Below, piece after piece: positions 52,563 through 61,295 of a stretch of DNA of 64,000 nt. Under the pieces are notes generated by a model. The model worked only from the letters and a program-made list of their open reading frames with translations, had not been told where the DNA came from and ran no database searches. Numbering within the stretch: position 1 is the first letter of the stretch; each line of letters opens with the position of its first letter. Source of the stretch: Pontibacter amylolyticus (GTDB taxonomy: Bacteria > Bacteroidota > Bacteroidia > Cytophagales > Hymenobacteraceae). A program made the position numbers and the translations under genes. The DNA is taken from NCBI RefSeq assembly GCF_014638845.1, contig NZ_BMFP01000002.1, positions 390,373 to 454,372 of the forward strand, written 5' to 3'.

Positions 52563-52877
52563 GTTCAGCACTTATTCTTCAGGTAATTCTTCGTCAAAAT
52601 CAAATCAGCTGGTTCAGGTATAGCCTCAGGGACCGGACCGTGTTGCTATTTGGCAAGTTAGTTAGGTTTGGGCACATTGCAATCCAGGCTGCCACTCTAC
52701 TTGCCTGATGCCTGGTGCAATCGTCTATACCTCTCCAGAGCATCCGGCTCAGGCAAGCGGGCAAAGTAACCAGGTTACTTCTCTTCGGGGTTTCGGACTG
52801 GCTACCAAAATCAATTGATCTGCCTCCTTATGGCTCTGATAGAGTGCCTTTTTGCCCCAGATTTTCCAGCTGTAATA

Positions 52878-52885
52878 CAAAGGTA
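52878..52885 (-). promoter_or_regulatory. -7 promoter element upstream of ileS
   Basis: On the minus strand the bases read TACCTTTG, a match to TAnnTTTG, within an AT-rich stretch. It would give a leader of about 310 bases before the ileS ATG. No T-box was recognised in the leader, but the leader is long and contains one GGTATA motif. Confidence 0.4.
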
Positions 52886-53517
52886 AGTATTTTTAATTTT
52901 TTGATGCTTTCCACGTGGAAGCTTGCCAGAATTTCTATCATCTTTTGCTATACCTATACCTAACAAGTGAAGCCCGAATTTAGCGACATAGCCTAACTAA
53001 GATTGTGGAATAATGACTGTAAAAAACCGTTTGCGCGACCCACAGACGCTTTATGGAACAGTTATACACGATTGACCCTGTAGTTTTCTATTGCGAAAAG
53101 CTTCTTCGCTTTGTCCGGAGATTACTTGAAAAAGGTATCTGAAAAATGTAGCATCATCCTATGCTTCTTTATTCCTGCCCGCCTGTATGCCCGAAGTGTA
53201 AGGACACAGCTATACCTTCAGTAATCCTATCATCCGGCAAAAAGGTAAATGTTACAGGTATAGCTGTGGATTATATTGCATTTTATAAACCACAAACAAC
53301 TGTCTATCAGGTTATTATTATGCGAACATGATCAAACTTTCACGTAATTTTCCACATAAAGCGAGGCATAGCTTAACATAACAACAGCACTTTACTTGGT
53401 TTCAGGACATTTTCAGCGCTCGTGTAAGGTATAGTTATACCTAGCAACTGCTTCAGCTAACCTCGCCCATCATAGCCTATACCTGTAAAACAAGGCCTAT
53501 ACCTGGTGCTAAAATAA
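52886..53517. other. Gene-free gap between ileS and glyQS
   Basis: Together with the ileS leader the gap runs about 1 kb (52563-53572). No open frame with protein-like composition and no tRNA was found. It holds many copies of the TATACC motif, including a palindromic pair at 53427-53442, and several short sites TTTTCCACA or TGTGGATTA. It may contain an unrecognised RNA, but no stable long-range fold was seen by eye. Confidence 0.5.
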
Positions 53518-53572
53518 AACAGCCCACGGCTTAGCGCCGCAGGCTGTTCTTAATCCAGGCTATACCTATACC
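53428..53572. repeat. Six TATACC/GGTATA copies, including one inverted pair
   Basis: GGTATA at 53428-53433 and TATACC at 53436-53441 form AGGTATA-gt-TATACCT, a 7-bp palindrome with a 2-base spacer. Further TATACC copies lie at 53478, 53498, 53561 and 53567. They flank the glyQS terminator. Confidence 0.8.
53518..53548 (-). terminator. Terminator of glyQS
   Basis: AACAGCC/GGCTGTT (53518-53524, 53542-53548) with an inner CGGC/GCCG stem forms a hairpin just past the stop at 53573; TTTATTTTAG follows on the minus strand. Confidence 0.75.
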
Positions 53573-55075
53573 TTAGGCCAGCTTTTCGAATATGCTTTTG
53601 AAGTTAACGGCTTTGTCGATGTAGCTGTGCAGTTCGCTGATCGGCATGCGTACCTGCTCGCGTGAGTCACGGTCACGCACGGTAACAGTGTTATCCTCCA
53701 GAGTCTGGTGGTCTACGGCGATACAGAACGGCGTACCGATCAGGTCCTGGCGGGTATAGCGCTTGCCGATGGAGTCACGCTCTTCGTAGATGGTCTTGAA
53801 GTCGTACTTGAGCGAGTCAAAGATCTCAGTGGCTTTCTCTGGAAGACCGTCCTTTTTAGTAAGCGGCAGGATGGCGGCCTTTACAGGAGCCAGTGCCGGG
53901 TGGAGCTTCAGGAAGGTACGCGTCTTGGTTTGTTCGCCTTCGGTGATCTCCTCTACGGTATAGGCGCTGCAAAGCGTCATCAGGAACAGGCGGTCGGCCC
54001 CAACGGATGTCTCCACCACGTAAGGGATGTAGTTGCCGTATGGCTTGCCTTCCTCGTTCAGGTCGTTGTCGAAGTACTGCAGTTTCTTGCGGCTCAGCTC
54101 CTGGTGCTGGGTCAGGTCAAAGTCGGTGCGGGAGTGGATGCCTTCCACCTCTTTGAAACCAAACGGGAACTTGAACTCGATGTCCACGGCGGCGTTGGCG
54201 TAGTGGGCCAGCTTTTCGTGGTCGTGGTAGCGCAGGCTGTCGGCAGGTATACCAATGGCCTCGTGCCACTTCTTGCGGTTCTCTTTCCAGGTGTTGTACC
54301 ACTCCATCTCGGTGCCAGGGCGCACGAAGAACTGCATTTCCATTTGCTCGAACTCGCGCATGCGGAAGATGAACTGACGGGCCACGATCTCGTTTCGGAA
54401 GGCCTTTCCGATCTGCGCAATGCCAAACGGCACTTTCATGCGGCCGGTCTTCTGCACGTTCAGGAAGTTCACGAATATACCCTGTGCTGTTTCGGGGCGC
54501 AGGTAAATGGTGCTCGAGTCTTCGGCCACAGAACCTACCTGGGTGGAGAACATCAGGTTGAACTGACGCACCTCGGTCCAGTTGGTGGTGCCGGAGATCG
54601 GGCATTTGATATTTTCACGGATTATCAGGTCACGTACTGCGTCCAGTTCCTCGGCGCCTAACAGCTTACCCATCTCCACCAGCAGCTCGCTGGCTTTGTC
54701 GTAGTGGCCGTCGGCCTCGTACTGGGCGGCTTTCTCTTCAATCAGCACGTCGGCACGGTAGCGCTTCTTCGAGTCCTTGTTGTCGATCATCGGGTCATTG
54801 AAGCTGTCGATGTGACCGGAGGCCTTCCAGGTGAGCGGGTGCATGAAAATGGAGGCGTCTATACCTACCACATTCTGGTGCAGCTGCGTCATGGACTTCC
54901 ACCACAGGTTCTTGAGGTTGTTCTTCAGCTCTACGCCCATCTGGCCGTAGTCATACACGGCTTGCAGGCCATCGTATATCTCGCTTGACGGGAACACGAA
55001 GCCGTACTCCTTCGCGTGCGAGATAATGTCTTTCAATTGTGCGTTTTCTACAGGGGTTTTCTCTTGTGTCGCCAT
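53573..55075 (-). CDS. glyQS: Glycyl-tRNA ligase (single-chain, alpha2 type)
   Basis: The 500-residue class II synthetase charges tRNA-Gly. It has the family opening DIISHAKEYGFVFPSSEIYDGLQAVYDYGQMGVELKNNL split over residues 14-52, motif 2 region RNEIVARQFIFRMREFEQMEMQFF (about 230-253), and motif 3 near VGADRLFLMTLCSAYT (about 360). The C-terminal anticodon-binding domain starts at about 390 (LHPALAPVKAAILPL). The single-chain form is usual in Bacteroidota. The ATG lies only 5 bases from a -7 promoter element, so the mRNA may be nearly leaderless. Confidence 0.96.
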   Translation of the reverse strand: MATQEKTPVENAQLKDIISHAKEYGFVFPSSEIYDGLQAVYDYGQMGVELKNNLKNLWWKSMTQLHQNVVGIDASIFMHPLTWKASGHIDSFNDPMIDNKDSKKRYRADVLIEEKAAQYEADGHYDKASELLVEMGKLLGAEELDAVRDLIIRENIKCPISGTTNWTEVRQFNLMFSTQVGSVAEDSSTIYLRPETAQGIFVNFLNVQKTGRMKVPFGIAQIGKAFRNEIVARQFIFRMREFEQMEMQFFVRPGTEMEWYNTWKENRKKWHEAIGIPADSLRYHDHEKLAHYANAAVDIEFKFPFGFKEVEGIHSRTDFDLTQHQELSRKKLQYFDNDLNEEGKPYGNYIPYVVETSVGADRLFLMTLCSAYTVEEITEGEQTKTRTFLKLHPALAPVKAAILPLTKKDGLPEKATEIFDSLKYDFKTIYEERDSIGKRYTRQDLIGTPFCIAVDHQTLEDNTVTVRDRDSREQVRMPISELHSYIDKAVNFKSIFEKLA

Positions 55076-55079
55076 GCTG

Positions 55080-55113
55080 CAAAGATAGAAGATTAAAGGG
55101 TGATTATGCCAAA
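55080..55113 (-). promoter_or_regulatory. Promoter of glyQS
   Basis: On the minus strand TTTG (55110-55113) precedes TATCTTTG (55080-55087) by 22 bases. The -7 box ends 4 bases before the ATG at 55075, so the transcript would start at or next to the start codon. Confidence 0.45.
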
Positions 55114-55303
55114 CGCTGTTTATAGAATTTTGGGTACAGCAACAGCTTTATATTTTAATTTTATCAGGTCTTGCTATAATTATTAAGGGTATATTCGGTA
55201 TTAATCCTTCGCTGTTAACAATTTCTTAACATTGGCAGCACTACCTCTCGCCTATTATGTGATAACTTGCGTCGTTTTTGAAAATCTCACCCAACCTTTA
55301 AAA

Positions 55304-56440
55304 ATGGCTAAGAAAAAGAAGGGACCGAAGCAAGTTCTTCCGGCCCAGCCGCACAAATTCACAAAGCGCTTCAGTCTTTTGGATGTTGTTGTCCAGAAGG
55401 AGAAGAAGTTTCTCTACTTTATTGCTTTCTCCCTTATCGCAGCGGGCGCGCTCTATCCTTATCCTTCCATTGCTATGTGGGTGGGTTTTGCTTTTGCAGG
55501 TTACTCCGCTATCGCCAACGACAGTATCCAGACCATCGGCACGTTTATCGGTTCCAACGAAGACAAGAAGTGGTACTGGCAGTGGCTGTTCATGGGCCTT
55601 ATTTTTGTGGCCACGGTTACCTATAGCTGGGTCGTGTTTAACGGTGATGTTTCATACCAGCGTCTGGCCACACCTGGCCTCGAAAAAGCGCCTACCAACT
55701 TTGTGTACCTGCAACTGGCTGCGCCTATCATTCTGCTTCTCTTAACCCGGTTCCGCATACCTGTCTCAACCACGTTCATGCTACTGAGTGTGTTCACGGC
55801 TACCTCAGGCACCATCCTGAGCATGCTCAACAAGAGTATAGCGGGGTATATTGTGGCGTTCCTGTCAGCACTGATCATATACCTTACCCTAACAAAGGTT
55901 ATAAAACGTTTTATCAAAGGCGAGGCGCATACTTTCTGGGTGTGGGCTCAATGGATAATCAGTGGCTTTTTATGGTACATCTGGTTGGCACAGGACCTGG
56001 CAAACATTGCCGTATACCTGCCGCGTCAACTGAATGTTTATGAATTCCTGGCTTTCACCTTGTTTATCTTCCTGGGCCTCGGTTTCCTGTTCTTTATGAA
56101 AGGAGACAAAATCCAGAACATCATCAACGAGAAATCCGAAGTACGTGATGTTCGCAGCGCTACCATCATTGACCTCGTATACGCTTTGATACTGTATGTT
56201 TTCAAGGAAGTGAACAACGTGCCGATGAGTACCACCTGGGTATTTATAGGTTTGCTCGCAGGCCGTGAATTGGGTATGCGCCTGAGAGCCCAAGACAGCA
56301 GCGTGAAAATTGCCAAAACGCTCAACCTAATCGGCAAGGACATCTTGTCTGTGACCATTGGTCTAATCATTTCCATGATCCTGGCAATTTCCATCAACCC
56401 GGCCATTCAGGAGGAGATTTACAACTTCTTCTTCAACTAA
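55304..56440 (+). CDS. Divergent PiT-like phosphate-transporter family membrane protein
   Basis: The ATG at 55304 (protein begins MAKKKKGPKQ) gives 378 residues with about ten helices; an earlier start at 55232 adds a segment that does not look like protein. The motif IANDSIQTIGTFIG (about 63-76) corresponds to the ANDxANAxGT motif of inorganic phosphate transporters, and VPMSTTWVFIGLLAGRELGMRL (about 306-327) to the second-half PVSTTH repeat. The Asn-Asp and Ser-Thr-Thr core is kept, the rest is divergent. Phosphate or another anion is a plausible substrate. No PhoU-like partner is adjacent. A perfect terminator follows. Confidence 0.75.
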   Translation: MAKKKKGPKQVLPAQPHKFTKRFSLLDVVVQKEKKFLYFIAFSLIAAGALYPYPSIAMWVGFAFAGYSAIANDSIQTIGTFIGSNEDKKWYWQWLFMGLIFVATVTYSWVVFNGDVSYQRLATPGLEKAPTNFVYLQLAAPIILLLLTRFRIPVSTTFMLLSVFTATSGTILSMLNKSIAGYIVAFLSALIIYLTLTKVIKRFIKGEAHTFWVWAQWIISGFLWYIWLAQDLANIAVYLPRQLNVYEFLAFTLFIFLGLGFLFFMKGDKIQNIINEKSEVRDVRSATIIDLVYALILYVFKEVNNVPMSTTWVFIGLLAGRELGMRLRAQDSSVKIAKTLNLIGKDILSVTIGLIISMILAISINPAIQEEIYNFFFN

Positions 56441-56462
56441 GGTATAGCACTTTTACCACAGA

Positions 56463-56490
56463 AAAGGCCCGGTTTAAGCCGGGCCTTTTT
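56463..56490 (+). terminator. Terminator of the PiT-like gene
   Basis: AAAGGCCCGG/CCGGGCCTTT (about 56463-56472, 56479-56488) with a 6-base loop, followed by TTTTTATG. Confidence 0.88.
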
Positions 56491-56720
56491 TATGCCCCTT
56501 GTGTACAGCTATACCTGATACAGGGCTTCCTATACCTTTGAACGCTATTTTTGATTCGCTTTTCCACAGCTGTATACCCGCACTTTAGGGGTAGATTGCC
56601 CCATGTGGAACAGCTTTCCCATGGCTTTGATCAGTTTTCAGCTTGCTGTATACTTCAAGGCAGGTATACAGCTTGTGGTCTTTTAAGATCAGACTTCACT
56701 GCAGGTAGCTCAAGTCGGGC

Positions 56721-56753
56721 AAAAAAAATCCCGGCTCCTTTGCAGAAGCCGGG
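56721..56753 (-). terminator. Terminator of the acidic-protein gene
   Basis: CCCGGCT/AGCCGGG (56730-56736, 56747-56753) with a 10-base loop, followed on the minus strand by ATTTTTTTTGCCC. The gap 56491-56720 has no gene; it holds several TATACC copies and TTTTCCACAG / TGTGGAACAG sites. Confidence 0.8.
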
Positions 56754-56776
56754 TTGTATATAGATTTACTGTTTTC

Positions 56777-57235
56777 TTATTTCTCTGGCCAAACAACCTC
56801 CAGGTTGTCATTGATGAACACGCCGAAGTTCACGGCAATTAGCTGGTCCTCGTCGAAGTACAGGTCGATCATCTCTTTCTCGTAAGAAATGCGCGTCTCG
56901 CCTGTTTCCATTTCCTCTTCTTCCAGATCCTCATACCCGTGGTCAGCGAAAAGCCTTTTCAGCTGCTCCTGGCTCATCTCGAAAATGCGCTCTTCCCACA
57001 GTTTCACCTCGCGGTTGGCTGTTTCGATGCAGCTGAGTTTGTAATCGTCTTCCTTATCGAAGTACAGCGAGTAGCCTTCCTCCCAGTAGTTCCAGGCCTG
57101 ATGCTCAAACTCATCCTCTTCGTCGGACTCTTCTATTTCTTCAGGTTCGCCCAATAGCGCTTCTACTTCTTCCATTGTAAGGCCAAACTTGATCTTACCA
57201 AGCCCTTTGCCTAACCTGATTTCTTTGTTAACCAT
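56777..57235 (-). CDS. Acidic conserved protein, SmpA/OmlA-like start
   Basis: The 152-residue protein is very acidic (runs such as EEIEESDEEDEFE and EDLEEEEMETGE). The N-terminus KGLGKIKFGLTMEEVEALLGEPEE resembles the GMTxxEVxxLLGxP motif of SmpA/OmlA domains, but there is no signal peptide or lipobox. The remainder alternates beta-like segments (YSLYFDKEDDYKL, MIDLYFDEDQLIAVNFGVF). Intracellular, unknown function. It is transcribed from its own region; a TATCTTTG (-7 like) lies at 57261-57268 on the minus strand. Confidence 0.7.
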   Translation of the reverse strand: MVNKEIRLGKGLGKIKFGLTMEEVEALLGEPEEIEESDEEDEFEHQAWNYWEEGYSLYFDKEDDYKLSCIETANREVKLWEERIFEMSQEQLKRLFADHGYEDLEEEEMETGETRISYEKEMIDLYFDEDQLIAVNFGVFINDNLEVVWPEK

Positions 57236-57326
57236 GTTGCTCTATCGTTTTATCTTGTATGCAAAGATATGTGATTTACTAATTTCGGAATTAAAAGGTT
57301 AAATCATTTCATCTCCTTCAATTTTT

Positions 57327-57833
57327 TTACGACTCGTATGTTGCCCTGAACTCTGTCATCAGCTTTTTATACGTTTCATTTTCTTTCGCCTCCTCCCACC
57401 TCGCCTTGAAAATGCGTGCCGATTCAGCTTTTACCGGGTCAGGGTCCAGAGGCAACTGGTCTCTTCCATGGGCGCCGCTCTGCCCTTTCTTATCATCCGG
57501 AACGGGGCCTCTGTACTTCTGGCCCGTGCGGTGGTTAGCGTAGCGGCGTGAGCGGGTGTAGCCCATCTGCAAAAACTTGCGGGCCATGTCGGCGCCTACA
57601 AAGTCGTTGTGACGGAGGTAATCCAGGAACAAGCCGTAGATATGCTCCGACGACTCCCGTGCCACCTCGGGCGTTTTAAAGCGCCAATGCGGCAGTATCT
57701 CCGACTTATAGGGTTCTACCAGCAGAACGCCTTGCTCTCCTTTTCCTATACGGTATAGCTCCGGATTTTTTCTGAAATCCGTATTTCTGAAATCCAGATC
57801 ATAGTTAAAAGCCCTCGATTTCCCTGGTTTCAT
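57327..57833 (-). CDS. DUF4385-family protein
   Basis: The 168-residue protein begins SRAFNYDLDFRNTDFRKNPELYRIGKGEQGVLLVEPYKSEILPHWRFKTP (split over about 6-56) and continues HIYGLFLDYLRHNDFVGADMARKFLQMGYTRSRRYANHRTGQKY. These are the conserved blocks of DUF4385, found in many bacteria without a known function. The start overlaps the end of the antiporter gene by 29 bases, so translation may be coupled. Downstream lies the acidic-protein gene, 91 bases away. Confidence 0.85.
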   Translation of the reverse strand: MKPGKSRAFNYDLDFRNTDFRKNPELYRIGKGEQGVLLVEPYKSEILPHWRFKTPEVARESSEHIYGLFLDYLRHNDFVGADMARKFLQMGYTRSRRYANHRTGQKYRGPVPDDKKGQSGAHGRDQLPLDPDPVKAESARIFKARWEEAKENETYKKLMTEFRATYES

Positions 57834-59883
57834 TGGTATAGCCGGTTGTTTTGAACTGATTGTCCTGGTATAGGTTCGGGTGTTGCTCCGGATATATGAT
57901 GATGAAGCTGTTGTCTTTGTAGTTACGCGAAAGCACGCGCGGCACGCTATCGAGTATACCGTTGTAGGACACCGTACCTTTTCGTGCAGATAGCACGACT
58001 ACCATATCGTCTTTGCCTATACCTGTCTGGTTGTTCTCAAACTCGGGCATGGACGGTCTCGGCTCGTAGGTCGCATCTATGGCTGGCTTGCTGTTCTTTA
58101 CCGTAGATTTCAGGTTGTTGATGGTTCTGTTTCCTGCCATGAACACAACCTTGGCCCCCAGCTGGGTTGCCAATATGCTCACTGTTCGCATCCAACGCAA
58201 AAAGCCTCTTTCCAGTTCGGCGTAGGCCGGCACGATCACCACGATGCGTCGGGTCGTATTCAGCGGCTGCATGATTTTGCACACGAGTATCATCTGTTCG
58301 GTGTTCTCCAACAGGTTGTCGAGCACCGTGCCGAAAATACGGTCGCGGGTGGTAATCTTCGCGTTCCAGCCCAGCACCACTTCCGTAATCATCAGCTCTT
58401 TGATGGCGCGTAGGATGCCGCTGGCAATGTTGATGTCAATTTTGGCGACCAGCTGCACATCGTTGTCCGTGGCCGAGGCGTAGGTAATGGCTTCCTGCAG
58501 CATCTTGTTCTTTTTGAAGATCTCCTCCTCTGCCTGCTCGTTGTCCAGCACGACGGCCAGCGGGTAGATCGGCTCATGATAATCCGGGTTGCGCAGCATC
58601 ACAGCCAGGTCAATCAGGTTCTCGATGTTCTTCGGGTTGGCGATCGGCACCAGGATGCGGTCTGGTTTCTGGCTCAGGTCCGGCTTGCGTCGGCTTTCAA
58701 TGATAGCCAGTTTCTTACCTGCCTTCTCTGTCACAAAAGAGCTTACGAGGCAGCTCACCAATATCAGCACGATGGTGCCGTTCAGGGCGTCCTCGTTGAT
58801 GATGCCAAGGTTGAAGCCCACCAGTATAACGGCCAGCGTTGCGGCTGCGTGAGCGCTGCTCAAACCGAACATCACGTTGCGCTGCGCAGCGTTATAGCCG
58901 TATACCTTCTGGGTGGCCCAGGCCGCCAGGTATTTCGTAACAAGCGCCACTGCTACTATAACGCCCGCTATGATTAGTGCCTCCGGCCCCCTGAAGAGAA
59001 CGCTCAGGTCTACGATCATGCCCACGTTTATCAGGAAGAAAGGGATGAAGATGTTATTGCCCACAAACTCGATCCGGTTCATCAGCGCTGAGGAATGAGG
59101 GATCAGCGTATTGAGCGCCAGCCCTGCCAGGAAGGCGCCGATGATAGCCTCCACGCCCGCCAGCTCTGCCAGAAAGGCCGCCGCAAACACTAGGGTGAGC
59201 ACGAAGATATACTGGGCTCCTTTCTCGCTTTCTATCTGTTTAAAAAACCAGCTGGCGATGCGCGGGAACACATACATGACGATGAACCCGAACACTGCCA
59301 GCGACAGGGCAAGTTTTATCCAGTACCACATGTCCACGTTGCCCTCTGCGCTGCCTGCCACGATGGCCAGCACCAAAAGCACGGCCGTATCCGTTATGAT
59401 CGTGCCCCCTATGGTGACGGTCACTGCTTCGTTTTTACTTATTCCCAAACGGCTGGCTATGGGGTATGCGATCAGGGTATGGGTGGAGAACATACTGGAT
59501 AGCAGAATTGCCGACAGCAATTGGTAATCCAGTATGTAGTAGAAAATCAGGGTGCCTGTTATAATCGGGATGAAAAACGTAAAGGCGCCGAATACCATGC
59601 TTCTGTTTTTGTTCTTCTTGAAATCAATCATGTCGATTTCCAAGCCCGCCAGGAACATGATGTAGAGTAAGCCCACCGTACCGAACAGAATGATGCTGGA
59701 GTCGCGCAGCAGCAGGTTAAATCCGTTTGGCCCTACAATCACGCCAGCCAGTATGAGTCCTATTATACCTGGTATTTTGAGTTTGTTGAGGATAATGGGG
59801 GCAATCAGGATAATGAGCAGCACCAGCGTGAAAATCAACACCGGGTCTTCGAAGGGTGGTACCAGTTTTAATAGAAATGTCAT
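57805..59883 (-). CDS. CPA2-type cation/proton antiporter with UspA-like tail
   Basis: The 692-residue protein has a membrane domain of about 12 helices (1-390) of the KefB/NhaS3-like CPA2 family, with LIIAPIILNKLKIPGIIGLILAGVIVGPNGF at the start and GVEAIIGAFLAGLALNTLIPHSS. The C-terminal 290 residues form a universal-stress-protein-like region (about 405-545 RILVPIANPKNIENLIDLAVML, and a second half to 692). Such tails control antiport by nucleotides or stress. It exchanges Na+ or K+ for protons. It is followed by the overlapping DUF4385 gene and preceded by the 1.4 kb gene-free gap. Confidence 0.92.
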   Translation of the reverse strand: MTFLLKLVPPFEDPVLIFTLVLLIILIAPIILNKLKIPGIIGLILAGVIVGPNGFNLLLRDSSIILFGTVGLLYIMFLAGLEIDMIDFKKNKNRSMVFGAFTFFIPIITGTLIFYYILDYQLLSAILLSSMFSTHTLIAYPIASRLGISKNEAVTVTIGGTIITDTAVLLVLAIVAGSAEGNVDMWYWIKLALSLAVFGFIVMYVFPRIASWFFKQIESEKGAQYIFVLTLVFAAAFLAELAGVEAIIGAFLAGLALNTLIPHSSALMNRIEFVGNNIFIPFFLINVGMIVDLSVLFRGPEALIIAGVIVAVALVTKYLAAWATQKVYGYNAAQRNVMFGLSSAHAAATLAVILVGFNLGIINEDALNGTIVLILVSCLVSSFVTEKAGKKLAIIESRRKPDLSQKPDRILVPIANPKNIENLIDLAVMLRNPDYHEPIYPLAVVLDNEQAEEEIFKKNKMLQEAITYASATDNDVQLVAKIDINIASGILRAIKELMITEVVLGWNAKITTRDRIFGTVLDNLLENTEQMILVCKIMQPLNTTRRIVVIVPAYAELERGFLRWMRTVSILATQLGAKVVFMAGNRTINNLKSTVKNSKPAIDATYEPRPSMPEFENNQTGIGKDDMVVVLSARKGTVSYNGILDSVPRVLSRNYKDNSFIIIYPEQHPNLYQDNQFKTTGYTNETREIEGF

Positions 59884-59989
59884 AGTTCAGATTTAGCGTT
59901 CTCGTTTTCTCCTTATAAATATAGGGCTTTTATTTTTTTGCTCTTTTCTTCAGCTGTTTTCTCCGGGCCTTTTCCGCCGCTCTTTCTCC

Positions 59990-60430
59990 CCCTTTTTGAG
60001 CCGACTTATCCAGCTTTCCACATCTTTCCTGACCTTATTAATTTTAATTAGATAAATCTTTAAATAAATCTTCTTTCATCATTAAGGCTGTTCATAAGTT
60101 GATAAGTGTGGAACATCTGGACTTGTCCTCATTTCCTATTCCTATACCTTGGCTGTGCACCCGTCTTCCCACACATTATCTTTTTGTTAATTTTTAGCTT
60201 TCAGTTACTTACCCTGCTTATCCACTTTTACCCATTTTGTGTGTATTACTTTTTTCACATGAGGGTGCCACCGTGGAAAAGCCTTTTCAAGGTATAGCTT
60301 TGTCAACCGCTTTCCACTTTTTTGGTGTTCCACAGGCCTCTTGCTATACCTGTGGAACATGGGGGTGCTGAGTTATCAGATTTACTCCACACTTGTCCAC
60401 AGCTATACCCACCTTTTTTGTGGATTACTA
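59990..60430. other. Candidate chromosomal origin (oriC-like) region
   Basis: The gap 59884-61295 has no convincing gene. Within it, an AT-rich block (60031-60085, ATTAATTTTAATTAGATAAA type) is followed by DnaA-box-like 9-mers one base from TTATCCACA: TTATCCACT (60218-60226), TTGTCCACA (60393-60401) and TGTGGATTA (60419-60427, reverse), plus several looser TTCCACA sites. A further TTATCCACT lies at 61222-61230. The mnmG gene, commonly beside oriC in bacteria, ends about 3 kb away, and most genes below 59.9 kb run away from this point. No skew calculation has been done. Confidence 0.4.
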
Positions 60431-61255
60431 AACAGTTTTTTTGATTCCAGAAAAAGCTGATTTTTCTTTTCTCCCGGCACCAGGTTTTTACCTCTTACGG
60501 CAATCCGAAGACTTTCTTTGCGAGGCCGCCCCTACTTTCTTTTAATAGTTGTTTCACGCGTAGTCTGGTTCGTTGCTGCACATCAACTCTACAACATTGC
60601 TTGCTCGCTGAGTTTCTCTTTTCAGGTTCTTATAACGGTGCAGCGGCTAGTTATACCCTTGCTATACCTATGCGATTATTTCGAGTGCCCTAACCGGGAC
60701 TATTTTAGATCTTTTACCAGGGAGAATTGGCCAGGTATAATCTCACCAGGTGCGATTTTATCTTACTGACTTTTTTATGTATCAGGCCGATCTAGTCCTC
60801 TTTTAGTGAAGAGCTAAATCTAAATCGGCAATCGTTTCAATCTGATGGGGACTTTTCAGGTGTGGCGATCGATGATTTTACAAAGGTTCGCTTCACTCCG
60901 ATTCTGCGATTTGATATACCGGGCTTCAGTCTTTCCTTATACCTTGAGACTATCTATGCTTGTGTTTTTAGGAGTCAGACACTCTGTGGTTACGTTGGCC
61001 TGTTTACATGAATTGAGACGGGCTGGCAATTTGTGTGAGTGATTCCCCTGTTCGCTTTTTTGTTTTTCGCTTGGGCCCTGTTTCAGAATCTATCTCCACA
61101 AATGATCTCTCTTTTTTTTAAAGCGTACGGACAGCTTTCGCGTCTTCACTCTGCTTTACTACTGTTGACAAGGTGCAGCCTTTATGCCCCCTGCGTAACC
61201 TATTGGTCCTTCCTGCAGATTTTATCCACTATAATTCAGCCTGGCTATGCTGGTC
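60431..61255. other. T-rich gene-free DNA, right part of the 1.4 kb gap
   Basis: The plus strand is rich in T and C, with several short open frames on the plus strand (60106, 60518, 60845, 61039) that lack signal, domain or compositional support and look spurious. No RNA gene or repeat was recognised apart from single TATACC copies. Confidence 0.5.
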
Positions 61256-61264
61256 CGGACATGA

Positions 61265-61292
61265 AAAAAGGAAGCTACTTTGCTTCCTTTTT
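61265..61292 (-). terminator. Terminator of the Ig-like lipoprotein gene
   Basis: AAAAAGGAAGC/GCTTCCTTTTT (61265-61275 and 61282-61292) with a 6-base loop, just past the stop codon at 61296; T-rich on both ends. Confidence 0.8.
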
Positions 61293-61295
61293 CTT

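Noticed and set aside
52563..53572. T-box or tRNA gene in the long gap between ileS and glyQS
   Set aside because: No T-box NNTGGNACCGCG-type sequence, no GGTTCRANTCC arm and no leader terminator/antiterminator pair could be found.
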